In this document: positions 38,216 to 46,972 of the stretch, one piece after another
Layout: each line of letters starts with the position of its first letter
Numbering within the stretch: position 1 is the first letter of the stretch
Virus record (IMG/VR): IMGVR_UViG_3300044617_000796
Location: 44,841 to 108,840 of that record
Source of the DNA: a virus
DNA length: 64,000 nt
Reading direction: 5' to 3' (one strand)
Notes under the pieces: generated by a model
Database searches by the model: none
Told to the model about the DNA's origin: nothing
What the model saw: only the letters and a program-made list of their open reading frames with translations
Position numbers and translations under genes: made by a program

Positions 38216-38572
38216 TTATTTAATAAGATTAGCGGGATTGATATAACTTGAACCAACGACTGCCTTAGCGTTATGCTTACGCTTTGGACCAAATACTCGT
38301 TTGGAATAATCTGAACCATCAGGATAAACTACTTGTACGCCATTTTTTTTGCAATCAATTAGAAATAACAATTGTAATAATTGATCAACATCAATTTCGT
38401 TATCTTTGTCGGTAACGGCAAACATACGGGTATCGTGATTATTAAACTCATACTTAAACTTAACAATAGTCCCATAATTTAGATGACCATTTTCTATTTC
38501 TAAACCTAATAAACGAGTACGAATATGATTATCGTCAAGATTATCATCAGATTGTAAATTAAGATTTGACAT
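38216..38572 (-). CDS. hypothetical protein, first gene of the accessory operon
   Basis: 118 aa: a strand-rich middle (GTIVKFKYEFNNHDTRMFAV) and a basic end (RVFGPKRKHNAKAVVG). GGAG ribosome-binding site. The promoter should lie in the 440-bp gap upstream. Confidence 0.65.
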   Translation of the reverse strand: MSNLNLQSDDNLDDNHIRTRLLGLEIENGHLNYGTIVKFKYEFNNHDTRMFAVTDKDNEIDVDQLLQLLFLIDCKKNGVQVVYPDGSDYSKRVFGPKRKHNAKAVVGSSYINPANLIK

Positions 38573-39011
38573 AATTATCTCCTTTAGTATTTAGTTATTT
38601 ATTTAGTTAATCAATTAATTATTTATTTCGGGACAGAAAAAAACCATAACATGAGTTTATCAGTTAATTTTATTGAAACTACAGTAAGTGAAAAAGAATT
38701 TAAAAATTCTTTTTTTGGTGAGGAGAAACGACAATTGAATGTGCGTTAAAATGTGATCGCTTTGATAAATAGATTATGAAAGCGTTAGCTGAACAGATCA
38801 AAGCTCGCTTATGATATCTAATCCACGATCATGAGATTAGATTTAATGTGAAAACTACTTTTAAAATCGTTAATAGATTGCTAAAGTCAATGGTTTGAAA
38901 TACCATTAAAATTATTAACACCACCCTAATTTTATCATTATACTACGAAATTGAGTATATATTTTTCCTGGGTCTGATGTTTTACTACTGATTTACATTT
39001 TCCAGTAGATT
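38573..39011. other. non-coding gap upstream of the accessory operon
   Basis: No coding frame. Contains a bidirectional terminator-like hairpin AAAGAATTT/AAATTCTTT followed by T-runs near 38691-38715, and at 38951 a TTGAGTATATATTTT box that matches the boxes at 13066 and 26548. Presumed site of the leftward operon promoter; no convincing -35/-10 pair seen. Confidence 0.5.
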
Positions 39012-39836
39012 TTACTTTTTATCTGAGTATGTAGCATTTCTTTCTAAGAAACTCATCATAGTTCCTTCATATCTCATACGACCTAGGTGAGTCATTTTAA
39101 TTGCAGGATCAACCCAAACTTTTCCTTGAATATCCTGCCAATATCTACAGAAACCATAGTCTTCAGATAAGAATCTATTAAGGTGTGGATCAATGTATGA
39201 ATTAAAGAATGCGTATGTCCAGTCTCTTTCTTCATCATTTAGTGAACCAGTATCATCGTTATACTTTAGATGTGGATATGCTTCAATAAGTTTTGTAAAT
39301 ACTTCTCTCTTAATAAGCATAAATCCAGTTCCAGCGTCAAAAATTTCAATAGCGCCATTGCTAACACTAAGGGAGTTATTCTCTTTATCCTTAACTGCGT
39401 TAACAACATATCTCAAACTATTGCTCATTAGTTCATCTGTTGGTATTCCAGCTTTTACATTTTGCTCTACAAGTTCCCAATTAATAGACTTAATTGGATA
39501 AGCACCAGTCATGATTTCTTTATCATGCCATAACATCTTAATAACATCTTCAGGTTCCCAGGCAATATCAGCATCAATAAACATCATATGAGTTAAATTT
39601 TCTTGTGCCATAAATTTAGCCGACATGCTATTTCTAGCTCTATTAATTAAAGAGTCAGTAATTGTCGCTACAGCAAACCTAATGTTATGATCTCTAAAAT
39701 ACATTAGAGTCTTAATAAGGCTCATCATTGTTGGTTCGCTAATTTGTTGATCATAGCAAGGAATAGCAAAAAGAACATTCCAGCTCTTCAATTGTTCATT
39801 ATCAATTTCTATTGTTTGTGTTTCAAAAAGTCCCAT
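39012..39836 (-). CDS. GT-A (family 2-like) glycosyltransferase
   Basis: 274 aa from the ATG at 39836. NVLFAIPCYDQQISEPTMMS is a GT2-like opening, MMFIDADIAWEPEDVIKML holds the DxD metal/sugar-nucleotide site, and AGTGFMLIKREVF plus a late FLSEDYGFCRYW fit the family. The upstream in-frame ATG at 39851 lies within the -10 box, so the leaderless start at 39836 is preferred. Possible roles: glycan building on capsid or DNA. Confidence 0.82.
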   Translation of the reverse strand: MGLFETQTIEIDNEQLKSWNVLFAIPCYDQQISEPTMMSLIKTLMYFRDHNIRFAVATITDSLINRARNSMSAKFMAQENLTHMMFIDADIAWEPEDVIKMLWHDKEIMTGAYPIKSINWELVEQNVKAGIPTDELMSNSLRYVVNAVKDKENNSLSVSNGAIEIFDAGTGFMLIKREVFTKLIEAYPHLKYNDDTGSLNDEERDWTYAFFNSYIDPHLNRFLSEDYGFCRYWQDIQGKVWVDPAIKMTHLGRMRYEGTMMSFLERNATYSDKK

Positions 39837-39842
39837 GCCAAT

Positions 39843-39848
39843 AGTATA
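39843..39848 (-). promoter_or_regulatory. -10 box of leaderless promoter
   Basis: TATACT on the minus strand, 6 nt before the ATG at 39836; no Shine-Dalgarno. Confidence 0.6.
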
Positions 39849-39852
39849 CATA

Positions 39853-39890
39853 AAAAAATGGGCTGAGATTGCTCCCAGCCCATTTTTATT
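39853..39890 (-). terminator. bidirectional terminator
   Basis: AAAATGGGCTG with CAGCCCATTTT around a 10-nt loop, T-runs on both strands. Ends the terminase operon after the 39911 gene. Confidence 0.85.
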
Positions 39891-39910
39891 TATTTTTTTG
39901 TAATTTATAA

Positions 39911-40258
39911 TTACTTAGTTTTTACAGCGCTCTTGACATTCTTAATGTCTTTAGCTTTTACAACTCCCTTTACGGGGGCAATTGTAGTCTCTAATTCTGA
40001 CACCTTAGGGACACGGAAAAACAATGTCTGCTTTGTCTTATCAAAATGAATTTGAACATTAAAATTCAACTTCTTAGCTTGGGCACGAATTCTCTGCTGC
40101 ATTGAATTGTACTTCTTGCCTGGCTGAATACCTTCAATTGAGTAAGGCTTGCCGTTCTCATTTGAAAGAATTAGTGTGTCAATAATTGTCTGCAACTCTG
40201 CCGATGTACGACCAGTTCTAGAAATTACTGGGAAATTCATTGCTTCTTTGATTTGCAT
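39911..40258 (-). CDS. hypothetical basic protein
   Basis: 115 aa, basic. NFPVISRTGRTSAELQTIID at the N-terminus, then a beta hairpin (NVQIHFDKTKQTLFFRVPKV) and a Lys/Val tail. Possibly DNA-binding. Last gene of the terminase operon; AGGAG precedes the ATG. Confidence 0.65.
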   Translation of the reverse strand: MQIKEAMNFPVISRTGRTSAELQTIIDTLILSNENGKPYSIEGIQPGKKYNSMQQRIRAQAKKLNFNVQIHFDKTKQTLFFRVPKVSELETTIAPVKGVVKAKDIKNVKSAVKTK

Positions 40259-40267
40259 TTTATTCTC

Positions 40268-40348
40268 CTAATTATGTGGATTTGTACTGCCAATTGGCAT
40301 GTCATAGACATTATCACCAACAAAACGCAAAGATGCAGTTTTCTGCAT
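40268..40348 (-). CDS. possible 26-aa peptide
   Basis: MQKTASLRFVGDNVYDMPIG plus six residues fills the gap between two genes. No ribosome-binding site, and its first codons form a hairpin (ATGCAG/CTGCAT), so it is doubtful. Confidence 0.3.
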   Translation of the reverse strand: MQKTASLRFVGDNVYDMPIGSTNPHN

Positions 40349-40356
40349 TTTTTTAA

Positions 40357-40494
40357 TTAAAAATCTTTTTCGTTAATTTTCTGGGCAGCATTTAACTGAG
40401 CTATTAAGATAGCATTCTGAGTAGTTAACTCTGCAATTTTATCTGATAAAATCTTAATAACAAGCTGGACATCAACTTGAGTTTCATTTTTCAT
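40357..40494 (-). CDS. small coiled-coil protein after terminase
   Basis: 45 aa, one helix (VQLVIKILSDKIAELTTQNA). ATGA overlap with the TerL stop, so it is translated with the terminase and may bind it. Confidence 0.6.
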   Translation of the reverse strand: MKNETQVDVQLVIKILSDKIAELTTQNAILIAQLNAAQKINEKDF

Positions 40495-42230
40495 ATACTC
40501 TCCAACCATTTCTCTCCGTCTTGAATTTCAGTTTTGGTTTGCGTATAACCTGGGACAAACCCTCCCAAATCGTTATTATACACTCTCACCGTACCAAATT
40601 CCTCCACATCATCATATTTTTCACTATCTGCATCAAACCCAATTATTTCTATTTCAACATCTTGTTCCATTGCCATGTTCTCAATTGCGTTAAATACAGA
40701 ACCAGCCAATGCGTCAGCTAAATCTTTTGAGCCAGCGTTAGGGTGATCAATCTTATTATTAGAGAACAGTCTTAACTTTAAAAGCTCTTCCTCTACTAAG
40801 ATTTGATTCCAATAGCCCCTAAGTCTTGTATCATAAATTGAGGTCATCAATGTATCATAATCAGTTTTCTTAACTGAGTGAAAGTCTGCGTTAATACCTT
40901 GTGCTCTTAAACTTTGAATCATTTCAATTGATTGCCAACGGTCAAATGTTACTTTTGCTACATCAAACCTCTTGCATAAATCAACTATCAATTGCCTTAC
41001 TGATGCAAAATTAATCTCTTCTCCTGGTGCTGCTTTCCATGAGTGAATTAAATCAATATTAATGATTGGTAAGTATTCAACTCCCATTGATGTTGTAATT
41101 TCTTTAAACCCAGCACAATGAGACATACATAGAGCTGTTCTATCTCTTTTAAATCCAAGGTCAATATGAATATACCTTCTGTGCCCATCTGTATTATTAA
41201 ACCACTTATGAAATCTTCCTTCTTCATCTAATGGATCATCAGCATACAAAAAAGCTTTTCTAACTTTTTCTTCATCTCTAAAATATGCGTCTTCCATTGT
41301 TGGAGGTTCACATTCAAATCTTGATGCTGCTTCAATTGGATTTCTAATATACTCTGATTCCAATTGTTCTCTTTTAATTGTAGGATTAACTTCCCAAGTA
41401 GCAGCTTTAATTGACCAAGTTTTTGGCTCTTTCTTCTCTCTAGAATTAAAATATCTTTGTTGAATAAAGTCACCTTTATAGCGAGGGAAAGACAATAGAA
41501 TTACTTTACCTATTTCTGGGAATCTGGACATGACAGATAATTTACTCATGTTATAAATTGCAGATGCCGATCCTTTTGATCTAATCTCACCTTTTAATTC
41601 ACTATCTGTTTTAAAGGCTGAGATTTCATCCAAGATTACTGTTAATACTTCATAACCTTCCCAACCTTCTGATTCAGAGTGACCAGAGAATAATCTTACT
41701 GGGCGAGAAAAGAAAAATATTTCTGATACTCTAGGTTCAAATCCAACATTATTAAAGAAAGGAGAAGATAGCAAAAGGTTCTTTAATGGTTCAAAGAACA
41801 CTCTCTGAGCCTGCTGAGCGTTAACAGCCAGGTTTAACAAGTCAATATAAACACCGTGAGCTTTACCGTAATAACCCAAAGGGTCTCTTAAGCAATGCAA
41901 TAAGTAAACTGTATAAGCCATAGATATTCTTGCACAATGGTCTTTTCCTGATCCTTTGCCTAACATGCAAATTACTTCATTGTCTGTATACTTGTTGTAA
42001 TACTCTAGACCTTCTTTTTCTCCATAAAGTTTTTGCAAAGTCGGTAATTTCAAAATCTGTGTGCTATGCTTTACGATCTCAAGCTGAATTTCAGATAGGG
42101 GTGGTAATCCTAAATAATGTTTATCTTGAACAAAAGTTTCAATAGAGACAGGTTCTTCCATAAGTTCATCCTGACGGAGTAACCTATCAAAATCATTAAA
42201 CTCAAGATTAATGCCGAGGAAATCAGACAT
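40491..42230 (-). CDS. terL: terminase large subunit
   Basis: 579 aa packaging motor. Walker A GKGSGKD at 91-97, Walker B VILDE at 198-202, then the nuclease domain with an Asp in HIDLGFKRDRTAL (about 354), FDRW and a late DLADALAG. It pumps DNA into the prohead and cuts concatemers. 180 bp separate it from the small subunit, filled by 42-bp repeats. Confidence 0.93.
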   Translation of the reverse strand: MSDFLGINLEFNDFDRLLRQDELMEEPVSIETFVQDKHYLGLPPLSEIQLEIVKHSTQILKLPTLQKLYGEKEGLEYYNKYTDNEVICMLGKGSGKDHCARISMAYTVYLLHCLRDPLGYYGKAHGVYIDLLNLAVNAQQAQRVFFEPLKNLLLSSPFFNNVGFEPRVSEIFFFSRPVRLFSGHSESEGWEGYEVLTVILDEISAFKTDSELKGEIRSKGSASAIYNMSKLSVMSRFPEIGKVILLSFPRYKGDFIQQRYFNSREKKEPKTWSIKAATWEVNPTIKREQLESEYIRNPIEAASRFECEPPTMEDAYFRDEEKVRKAFLYADDPLDEEGRFHKWFNNTDGHRRYIHIDLGFKRDRTALCMSHCAGFKEITTSMGVEYLPIINIDLIHSWKAAPGEEINFASVRQLIVDLCKRFDVAKVTFDRWQSIEMIQSLRAQGINADFHSVKKTDYDTLMTSIYDTRLRGYWNQILVEEELLKLRLFSNNKIDHPNAGSKDLADALAGSVFNAIENMAMEQDVEIEIIGFDADSEKYDDVEEFGTVRVYNNDLGGFVPGYTQTKTEIQDGEKWLESI

Positions 42231-42243
42231 ATATCAATTCCTC

Positions 42244-42408
42244 TTTTTTACATAGGGCGATTTGAAAAGATCTCAAAATATGAGCTTTTTCCCATATGCG
42301 ATTTCTAAAAGATCTCAAAATATGAGCATTTTTGCATAGGGCGATCCAAAAAGATCTCAAAATATGAACTTTTTTACATATGCGATTTTGAAAAGATCTC
42401 AAATTATG
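42244..42408. repeat. 42-bp direct repeats between terminase genes
   Basis: AAAAGATCTCAAAATATGA recurs with its G at 42269, 42311, 42353 and 42395 (exact 42-bp period), separated by TTTTT.CATA.GGCGAT segments; a partial copy precedes the first. About 4.5 copies. Position next to terS fits a pac/cos-type recognition site for the small terminase. A diverged single copy lies at about 18194. Confidence 0.8.
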
Positions 42409-42409
42409 A

Positions 42410-43003
42410 TTAATTTTCATCATCATCATGTTCAATTGCATCCTCAACAATTTTTGTTACTTTACCACTCATAATTTCAAATGCAATTTCAAGTTCCTTA
42501 CGGACTTCATTTGCAATATCTGGGTACTTTGAAATAACATCACGCAAAATCTTTGACAAGATCTGATTAACATTCTCTGCCTTTTGCATTCTGGCAATGT
42601 ATTCACCGTCAGTTTGGTTCCCGCCCATAAGCTTGTGCAGCTGAGCTTTCTTTGTTGCCAAATCTCCAGCCAATTTAATAGCCTGGATTCTGGCTGCAAC
42701 CATCCCATTGTCTGTTGCAATAGTAATAGTCTCCCAGGCTTCTTTGCTTAATTCATCAAACTCAGTAAGAGCTTTGATTGTATTAAACTGAACTTTTTCA
42801 AGGAAAAATGGGTCTTCTTCAATTGTTTGATTTAAAATCAATTTATATTCTTCAATATATTCTTTTATTTCATTTACAGGAATAGACATGAGAGTTGATA
42901 TCTCTCTCATTGAATAACCCTTTACATGCAAAAGACCGACTTGTTCAACATCTTTAATTTTCTCAATCAAGCTTTTCGTTTTAACTAATTCAATATCTGA
43001 CAT
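42410..43003 (-). CDS. terminase small subunit (putative)
   Basis: 197 aa. N-terminal helix-turn-helix (VKGYSMREISTLMSIPVNEI), a central helical oligomerisation part and an acidic end (EDAIEHDDDEN). Position directly before terL and the domain order support TerS, which binds the packaging site. Confidence 0.75.
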   Translation of the reverse strand: MSDIELVKTKSLIEKIKDVEQVGLLHVKGYSMREISTLMSIPVNEIKEYIEEYKLILNQTIEEDPFFLEKVQFNTIKALTEFDELSKEAWETITIATDNGMVAARIQAIKLAGDLATKKAQLHKLMGGNQTDGEYIARMQKAENVNQILSKILRDVISKYPDIANEVRKELEIAFEIMSGKVTKIVEDAIEHDDDEN

Positions 43004-44016
43004 AATCTATCTATATACCTCTCCGACACTTTTTCCCATGTCATGTTTTCATTTATATATAATGCCGACATGTATGTGCGGTTGGAAATTTCTTCGTAAT
43101 TGTTTACTGTATACAACATTTTATCACATAAATCGTCAAAATCTGGCTTTGCCCAGTGCCCTGTGTCTTGATATATGCCAGACATTTTATAATCCGACAT
43201 TGAGTAATCAAGCGGAATAGAGAGATGAGCAAACTCAGTACAAGCAGAAAAGTTTGTGCATATTGTTGGTATGCCCTTCGCTATGCCCTGGAATGGGAGC
43301 AGCCCCCACCCTTCTCCACTTGTAGGGTATAATACGCAATCTACTTTATCGTAAATACGACCAAGTTCTTCTGCGCTGACTTCCCAATCAATTATATTAA
43401 TCTGCGGATGATCAAGCTTGTCCTTCATCCCGTTGATAATTGATCTCGCATCAGCTGGTCCTTTGGATTTATAAATCATTTGGTACTGGTCATTCCCACC
43501 AAACAGTTTAATGAATGCGTCAACAGCCACCTGGGAGTTTTTCCTCGTAGATGGGGAGCCGATACTTAAGAAAGTAAATGGTCCTTTCCTGATTCTCTTA
43601 CGAGGAAAATATATCTCAGGGTCAACGCCTAATTGAAAATTATAAACTGGTTTTGTAACTCCACTGTTTATAAAAACAGACCGCATGAAATCAGATGCAG
43701 TCCAGATTTCATCCATTCTGTTTAAATCATCTATCCACCCACCTGGAAGCTGGTTAGTCTCCCAGTACGAGAACCCAATCTTATAATCGCCATACTTGCC
43801 ATAAGATTCTGGCAGGCAGTGATTGATCACCACACCTTCATGAATATCGTTTGTTCTTGCATACCCAATCTGAAGCCCGCTAATTTCTTGCGGACTTTCA
43901 TTTTCAATCTTACGAAAATCTAACCCGCTCTTACTAATGTGCTTTGTTAGATGATATGAAGCATCGCCATAACCTTCGCCAATTCTTGACGAACCATTAT
44001 CTGTCCAAGTGATCAT
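42985..44016 (-). CDS. GT4-type glycosyltransferase
   Basis: 343 aa, paralogue of the GTs at 4007 and 47693. GFSYWETNQLPGGW, DEIWTASDF, FQLGVDPEIYFP and VLYPTSGEGWGLLPFQG show the GT-B fold with the retaining GT4 site. It overlaps terS by 19 bp, so glycosylation and packaging genes are co-expressed, hinting at a virion target. Confidence 0.87.
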   Translation of the reverse strand: MITWTDNGSSRIGEGYGDASYHLTKHISKSGLDFRKIENESPQEISGLQIGYARTNDIHEGVVINHCLPESYGKYGDYKIGFSYWETNQLPGGWIDDLNRMDEIWTASDFMRSVFINSGVTKPVYNFQLGVDPEIYFPRKRIRKGPFTFLSIGSPSTRKNSQVAVDAFIKLFGGNDQYQMIYKSKGPADARSIINGMKDKLDHPQINIIDWEVSAEELGRIYDKVDCVLYPTSGEGWGLLPFQGIAKGIPTICTNFSACTEFAHLSIPLDYSMSDYKMSGIYQDTGHWAKPDFDDLCDKMLYTVNNYEEISNRTYMSALYINENMTWEKVSERYIDRLCQILN

Positions 44017-44768
44017 TCTTCTACTTGAAACGCAATCTTTTTCCCAGCAGCATCTGCAGCCTCTCTTAGCTTAGGCAAGGGTAATCCGTGAACTTTTGTA
44101 TATTCAACTCGGTAATTAAACCAACCTTCAACAGCTCTCCACATTCGGTCATCTGTTTTATCCGCCAGATCTTCTAATTCTTCTGGCGTGAGTAAGAAAC
44201 TCAGCACACCTAACGGCATATAAACAACAACATCATAATTTGAGTCCTTGTCTTTTGAATATCTACTTAGCAAATTCTGGAATTGCTGGACCATACCCTC
44301 AACTGGTGTCCCAGAAAAGTGTTCTACAATGCCATAAACATTTCTTTCTCTAGGGCAAACATCGTCAACACCGACAAAAGCCCCATAACTTCTGCACACC
44401 AAAGGTCTAAACCCATAGATAGTGCAACCGTCTTTGTAGAAAGCGCATTTCCTTTCAGTTTCACCACCGAACTGCCATGTCTCATCATACATCGCCTCCT
44501 TTAAAGAATTAACTACTGAATTAAACCATTCATCCGCAAAATCCTTACCTTTGTTTTCCAAATGCAAATAAAATTGCTGGGTAATATTGAATGCAATATT
44601 GGCACACTCTGTCATGTGAATTGTTAAACCAATTGAGCAGCAATTACCAGAGCCAAGACATTTGTATTTTGTTTTATTCTGGCTTGCCTCAATCATTCTT
44701 GCTTGGTTATAAACCATGTCAAGCTCTGCGAAAATCCCTAAATCTCCTGCCGCTACTTTTCTTTGCAT
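44013..44768 (-). CDS. YkgJ-type cysteine-cluster protein
   Basis: 251 aa. YKCLGSGNCCSIGLTI, RKCAFYKDGCTIYGFRPLVC and RSYG are the YkgJ (zinc/iron-chelating) pattern CxxxxxCC ... C ... C ... RPxxCR. The family is thought to bind a metal; its reaction is unknown. Overlaps the GT by 4 bp. Could serve glycan or amino-acid modification. Confidence 0.8.
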   Translation of the reverse strand: MQRKVAAGDLGIFAELDMVYNQARMIEASQNKTKYKCLGSGNCCSIGLTIHMTECANIAFNITQQFYLHLENKGKDFADEWFNSVVNSLKEAMYDETWQFGGETERKCAFYKDGCTIYGFRPLVCRSYGAFVGVDDVCPRERNVYGIVEHFSGTPVEGMVQQFQNLLSRYSKDKDSNYDVVVYMPLGVLSFLLTPEELEDLADKTDDRMWRAVEGWFNYRVEYTKVHGLPLPKLREAADAAGKKIAFQVEE

Positions 44769-45061
44769 TATCTACCCATACCCTTCTTTTTTTGTTGCAT
44801 TGATTTTCTCCTATCACGCTTCATTTGTTCAGCCTTCCTTTGCATTGGCGATTTTGGCTTCTTGGAAGTAGCAGACAAGTTCCTTCCCTTGCCCCTGAAT
44901 TTTAATAGATCGTACTTGTTACACCAGTTATAAAGACCTTGCGGAGTGATTTCAACATTGTAAGTTTGCTTTAATAACTTCACAATGTCAGTTAAGTTCA
45001 TCCGCTTCTTTACATAGTGCTCATAAAGCCAGCTTTTGTCTTTATAAGGTTCAAGAGCCAT
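44768..45061 (-). CDS. basic helix-turn-helix protein
   Basis: 97 aa. RMNLTDIVKLLKQTYNVEIT then PQGLYNWCNKY is an HTH of the type found in small DNA-binding phage proteins; the C-terminal 40 residues are Lys/Arg-rich. Possible nucleoid or packaging factor. Confidence 0.7.
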   Translation of the reverse strand: MALEPYKDKSWLYEHYVKKRMNLTDIVKLLKQTYNVEITPQGLYNWCNKYDLLKFRGKGRNLSATSKKPKSPMQRKAEQMKRDRRKSMQQKKKGMGR

Positions 45062-45614
45062 TAGATACCACCATTAAATAATACCAAAGACCAATGCCAA
45101 TTGCGTCAACAATGTCATCATCTTTCAAATTTTCCTCTTCCATCTGGAAGTAATCAGTAATAATATCCCTGACACGATCTTTTCTTTCTTTCTTCTTCTT
45201 AGCCTCTGTGTCAAAAACCATTTTATCTGTTTTAGATATATTTTTATACCCGATTCCTCGCTTCCAAAGAATCGGGTTAATGTCCATAACTTTAAAACAA
45301 TAACCCTGAACAATTCCCCAGGTGTAGCCAATTATATAAGATATAACCCTGCTTGTTTGAAAATTTTGTATATAAACTGATTGCTCAATAATAGTTACGC
45401 TAGGATTATGCTTCTTACAAATTTCCTTTAAACCAGCATTAATTTCATTAAATTTTATAGAAATATCATTTGTTTTTGTAAATTTGATTTTACCGCAATC
45501 AACAAGCTTTAGACCGTTGTTAAAATCAATAACAGCCCAACCTAAAGAATGAGATGATGGATCTATTGATAAAATTCTTTTATCATGAGAATTAACTATG
45601 TTCTTAAGATTCAT
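45051..45614 (-). CDS. ruvC: RuvC-like Holliday junction resolvase
   Basis: 187 aa RNase H-fold nuclease. Acidic residues D18 (LSIDPSSHSLGWAVID), E77 (TIIEQSVYI) and D167/D170 (LKDDDIVDAIGIG) make the RuvC active site. It resolves four-way junctions from recombination-dependent replication before packaging. Confidence 0.9.
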   Translation of the reverse strand: MNLKNIVNSHDKRILSIDPSSHSLGWAVIDFNNGLKLVDCGKIKFTKTNDISIKFNEINAGLKEICKKHNPSVTIIEQSVYIQNFQTSRVISYIIGYTWGIVQGYCFKVMDINPILWKRGIGYKNISKTDKMVFDTEAKKKKERKDRVRDIITDYFQMEEENLKDDDIVDAIGIGLWYYLMVVSNGS

Positions 45615-45922
45615 TACAGACTATCCCTGACGGAGCCTTCTTCCCAACCCCAACCGACCAGCCTTTGAACATATCTTTCTCTTTTACATTTTTCACAGAT
45701 ATTTTCTTTATTATACCGTGACAATATAGTTTCACAACTTTTTGTTTTACAAATTCTTTTTTTATTTATATTAGCTTTTTTTTCATAATAATTACTTAAT
45801 AGCTTTGCATTTGTAACAATTCTTCTACATTCTGCTGAACAATAAATACTATTATAAGATTTAGCCTTAAACGGTCTACTGCAATCTAAATTTTTACATG
45901 TCCTTTCGTCATCATTAATCAC
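45614..45922 (-). CDS. double zinc-finger protein (LSRYN type)
   Basis: 102 aa from a GTG at 45922, overlapping the previous gene by 8 bp (a longer reading would overlap by 107 bp). CKNLDCSRPF with YCSAECRR is one zinc site; CKTKSCETILSRYNKENICE with a following KC is a second, of the LSRYN type also seen at 20098. Possibly DNA-binding. Confidence 0.65.
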   Translation of the reverse strand: MINDDERTCKNLDCSRPFKAKSYNSIYCSAECRRIVTNAKLLSNYYEKKANINKKRICKTKSCETILSRYNKENICEKCKRERYVQRLVGWGWEEGSVRDSL

Positions 45923-46655
45923 TGTCTCCCCAGCATAAAGCAGCCACATTACAATCTGAACAATGCTTAGATGTTCTCTTGTACGGTCTGTCGGGGATAT
46001 TACCGCTAGTGTAATTCCCATAAATATCTCTGTATTTCTTAAAGAGCTTGTCTATGAAAGCCTGGTCTTTTTCAATATAAATAGGAAGAATTTCTTGATT
46101 ATTCTTGCATTCATAAATAACAAAACCGCCATCTAAATTCAAGCACTCCATATAAATCTGCGCTTGTCTGTAATGCTCATCCTTTGGCTTGTTGTGCAGT
46201 TTTCTATAATGGAAACCTTCTGAGCTGATTGACTTTAATTCAATCAACTTCTCCCCATGCCAGTTAATAATTCCATCTGCCGTTCCTTCAATCGGGGGCG
46301 ATGAATAAGTAACAGGAATTTCTTCGGCTACCAGTATGCCCATCTCTCTAAAATATCCGTATAGCCTGTCATGAACAGCATGACCATTATCAAAGATTCT
46401 AAGCGTTTGCGCTCTAAAGTCTGGAGTTACGCTAACCCCATCAAACATATAATACCAATAGCGTGAACATTGGTTGGTATAGCTTGGGTGAAAACCCTTA
46501 ACTTTTTTAAATTCTGGCTTATTTCTTTCCGTCAGACTTTCGTCAATAGCTTTATTTAAACTATCTACTAACTGAGCGGTAGTAAAGCTCTCCTCTGGAA
46601 CTTCCACTGCGACTTCTACTGGCTTTGGATTCCTCAATACTTTTAGTGATTTCAT
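45915..46655 (-). CDS. Cas4/RecB-like PD-(D/E)XK exonuclease
   Basis: 246 aa. GTADGII with ELKS gives the D...ExK catalytic core; C63 (NQCSRYWYY) and the C-terminal CSDCNVAALC supply four Cys for a 4Fe-4S cluster, as in Cas4 and AddB-type nucleases. Probable 5'-3' ssDNA exonuclease in phage recombination; no CRISPR array is present. Confidence 0.87.
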   Translation of the reverse strand: MKSLKVLRNPKPVEVAVEVPEESFTTAQLVDSLNKAIDESLTERNKPEFKKVKGFHPSYTNQCSRYWYYMFDGVSVTPDFRAQTLRIFDNGHAVHDRLYGYFREMGILVAEEIPVTYSSPPIEGTADGIINWHGEKLIELKSISSEGFHYRKLHNKPKDEHYRQAQIYMECLNLDGGFVIYECKNNQEILPIYIEKDQAFIDKLFKKYRDIYGNYTSGNIPDRPYKRTSKHCSDCNVAALCWGDSD

Positions 46656-46972
46656 TACATTCCGCCTTTCGCAGCGAGTTTAAGTGCATTTATGTTTTCA
46701 CCTAATGCTTCATACATGGTTTTCCATATATCATTAACAAACTTATCTTGATCATTCATAACCGCAGACTTTCTTTTAAAAGCTTGTGATTTAATAATCA
46801 TCAATGTTCTGTACGCCGCTAATATATTAGCATACTTAACAGCCTGCCCGCCTAGATAATGGTCTGGGTTGTGGATAATGTCTTCAACTATCCTTATACA
46901 TTCTATAAATTCCTCCGCTTTATCGCCCATTTGCTCAGCAAGAACTTCTTTATTAATTATAATATCTGGCAT
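46655..46972 (-). CDS. hypothetical helical protein
   Basis: 105 aa, all-helical; HNPDHYLGGQAVKYANILAA resembles small DNA-metabolism accessory proteins in actinophages but is uncharacterised. TAATG junction with the gene upstream. Confidence 0.65.
   Translation of the reverse strand: MPDIIINKEVLAEQMGDKAEEFIECIRIVEDIIHNPDHYLGGQAVKYANILAAYRTLMIIKSQAFKRKSAVMNDQDKFVNDIWKTMYEALGENINALKLAAKGGM

Noticed and set aside
42223-42450. 75-codon open frame across the 42-bp repeats
   Set aside because: 42 is a multiple of 3, so repeats keep any frame open; the product is just repeated HILRSF and it overlaps terS. Read as repeat DNA.
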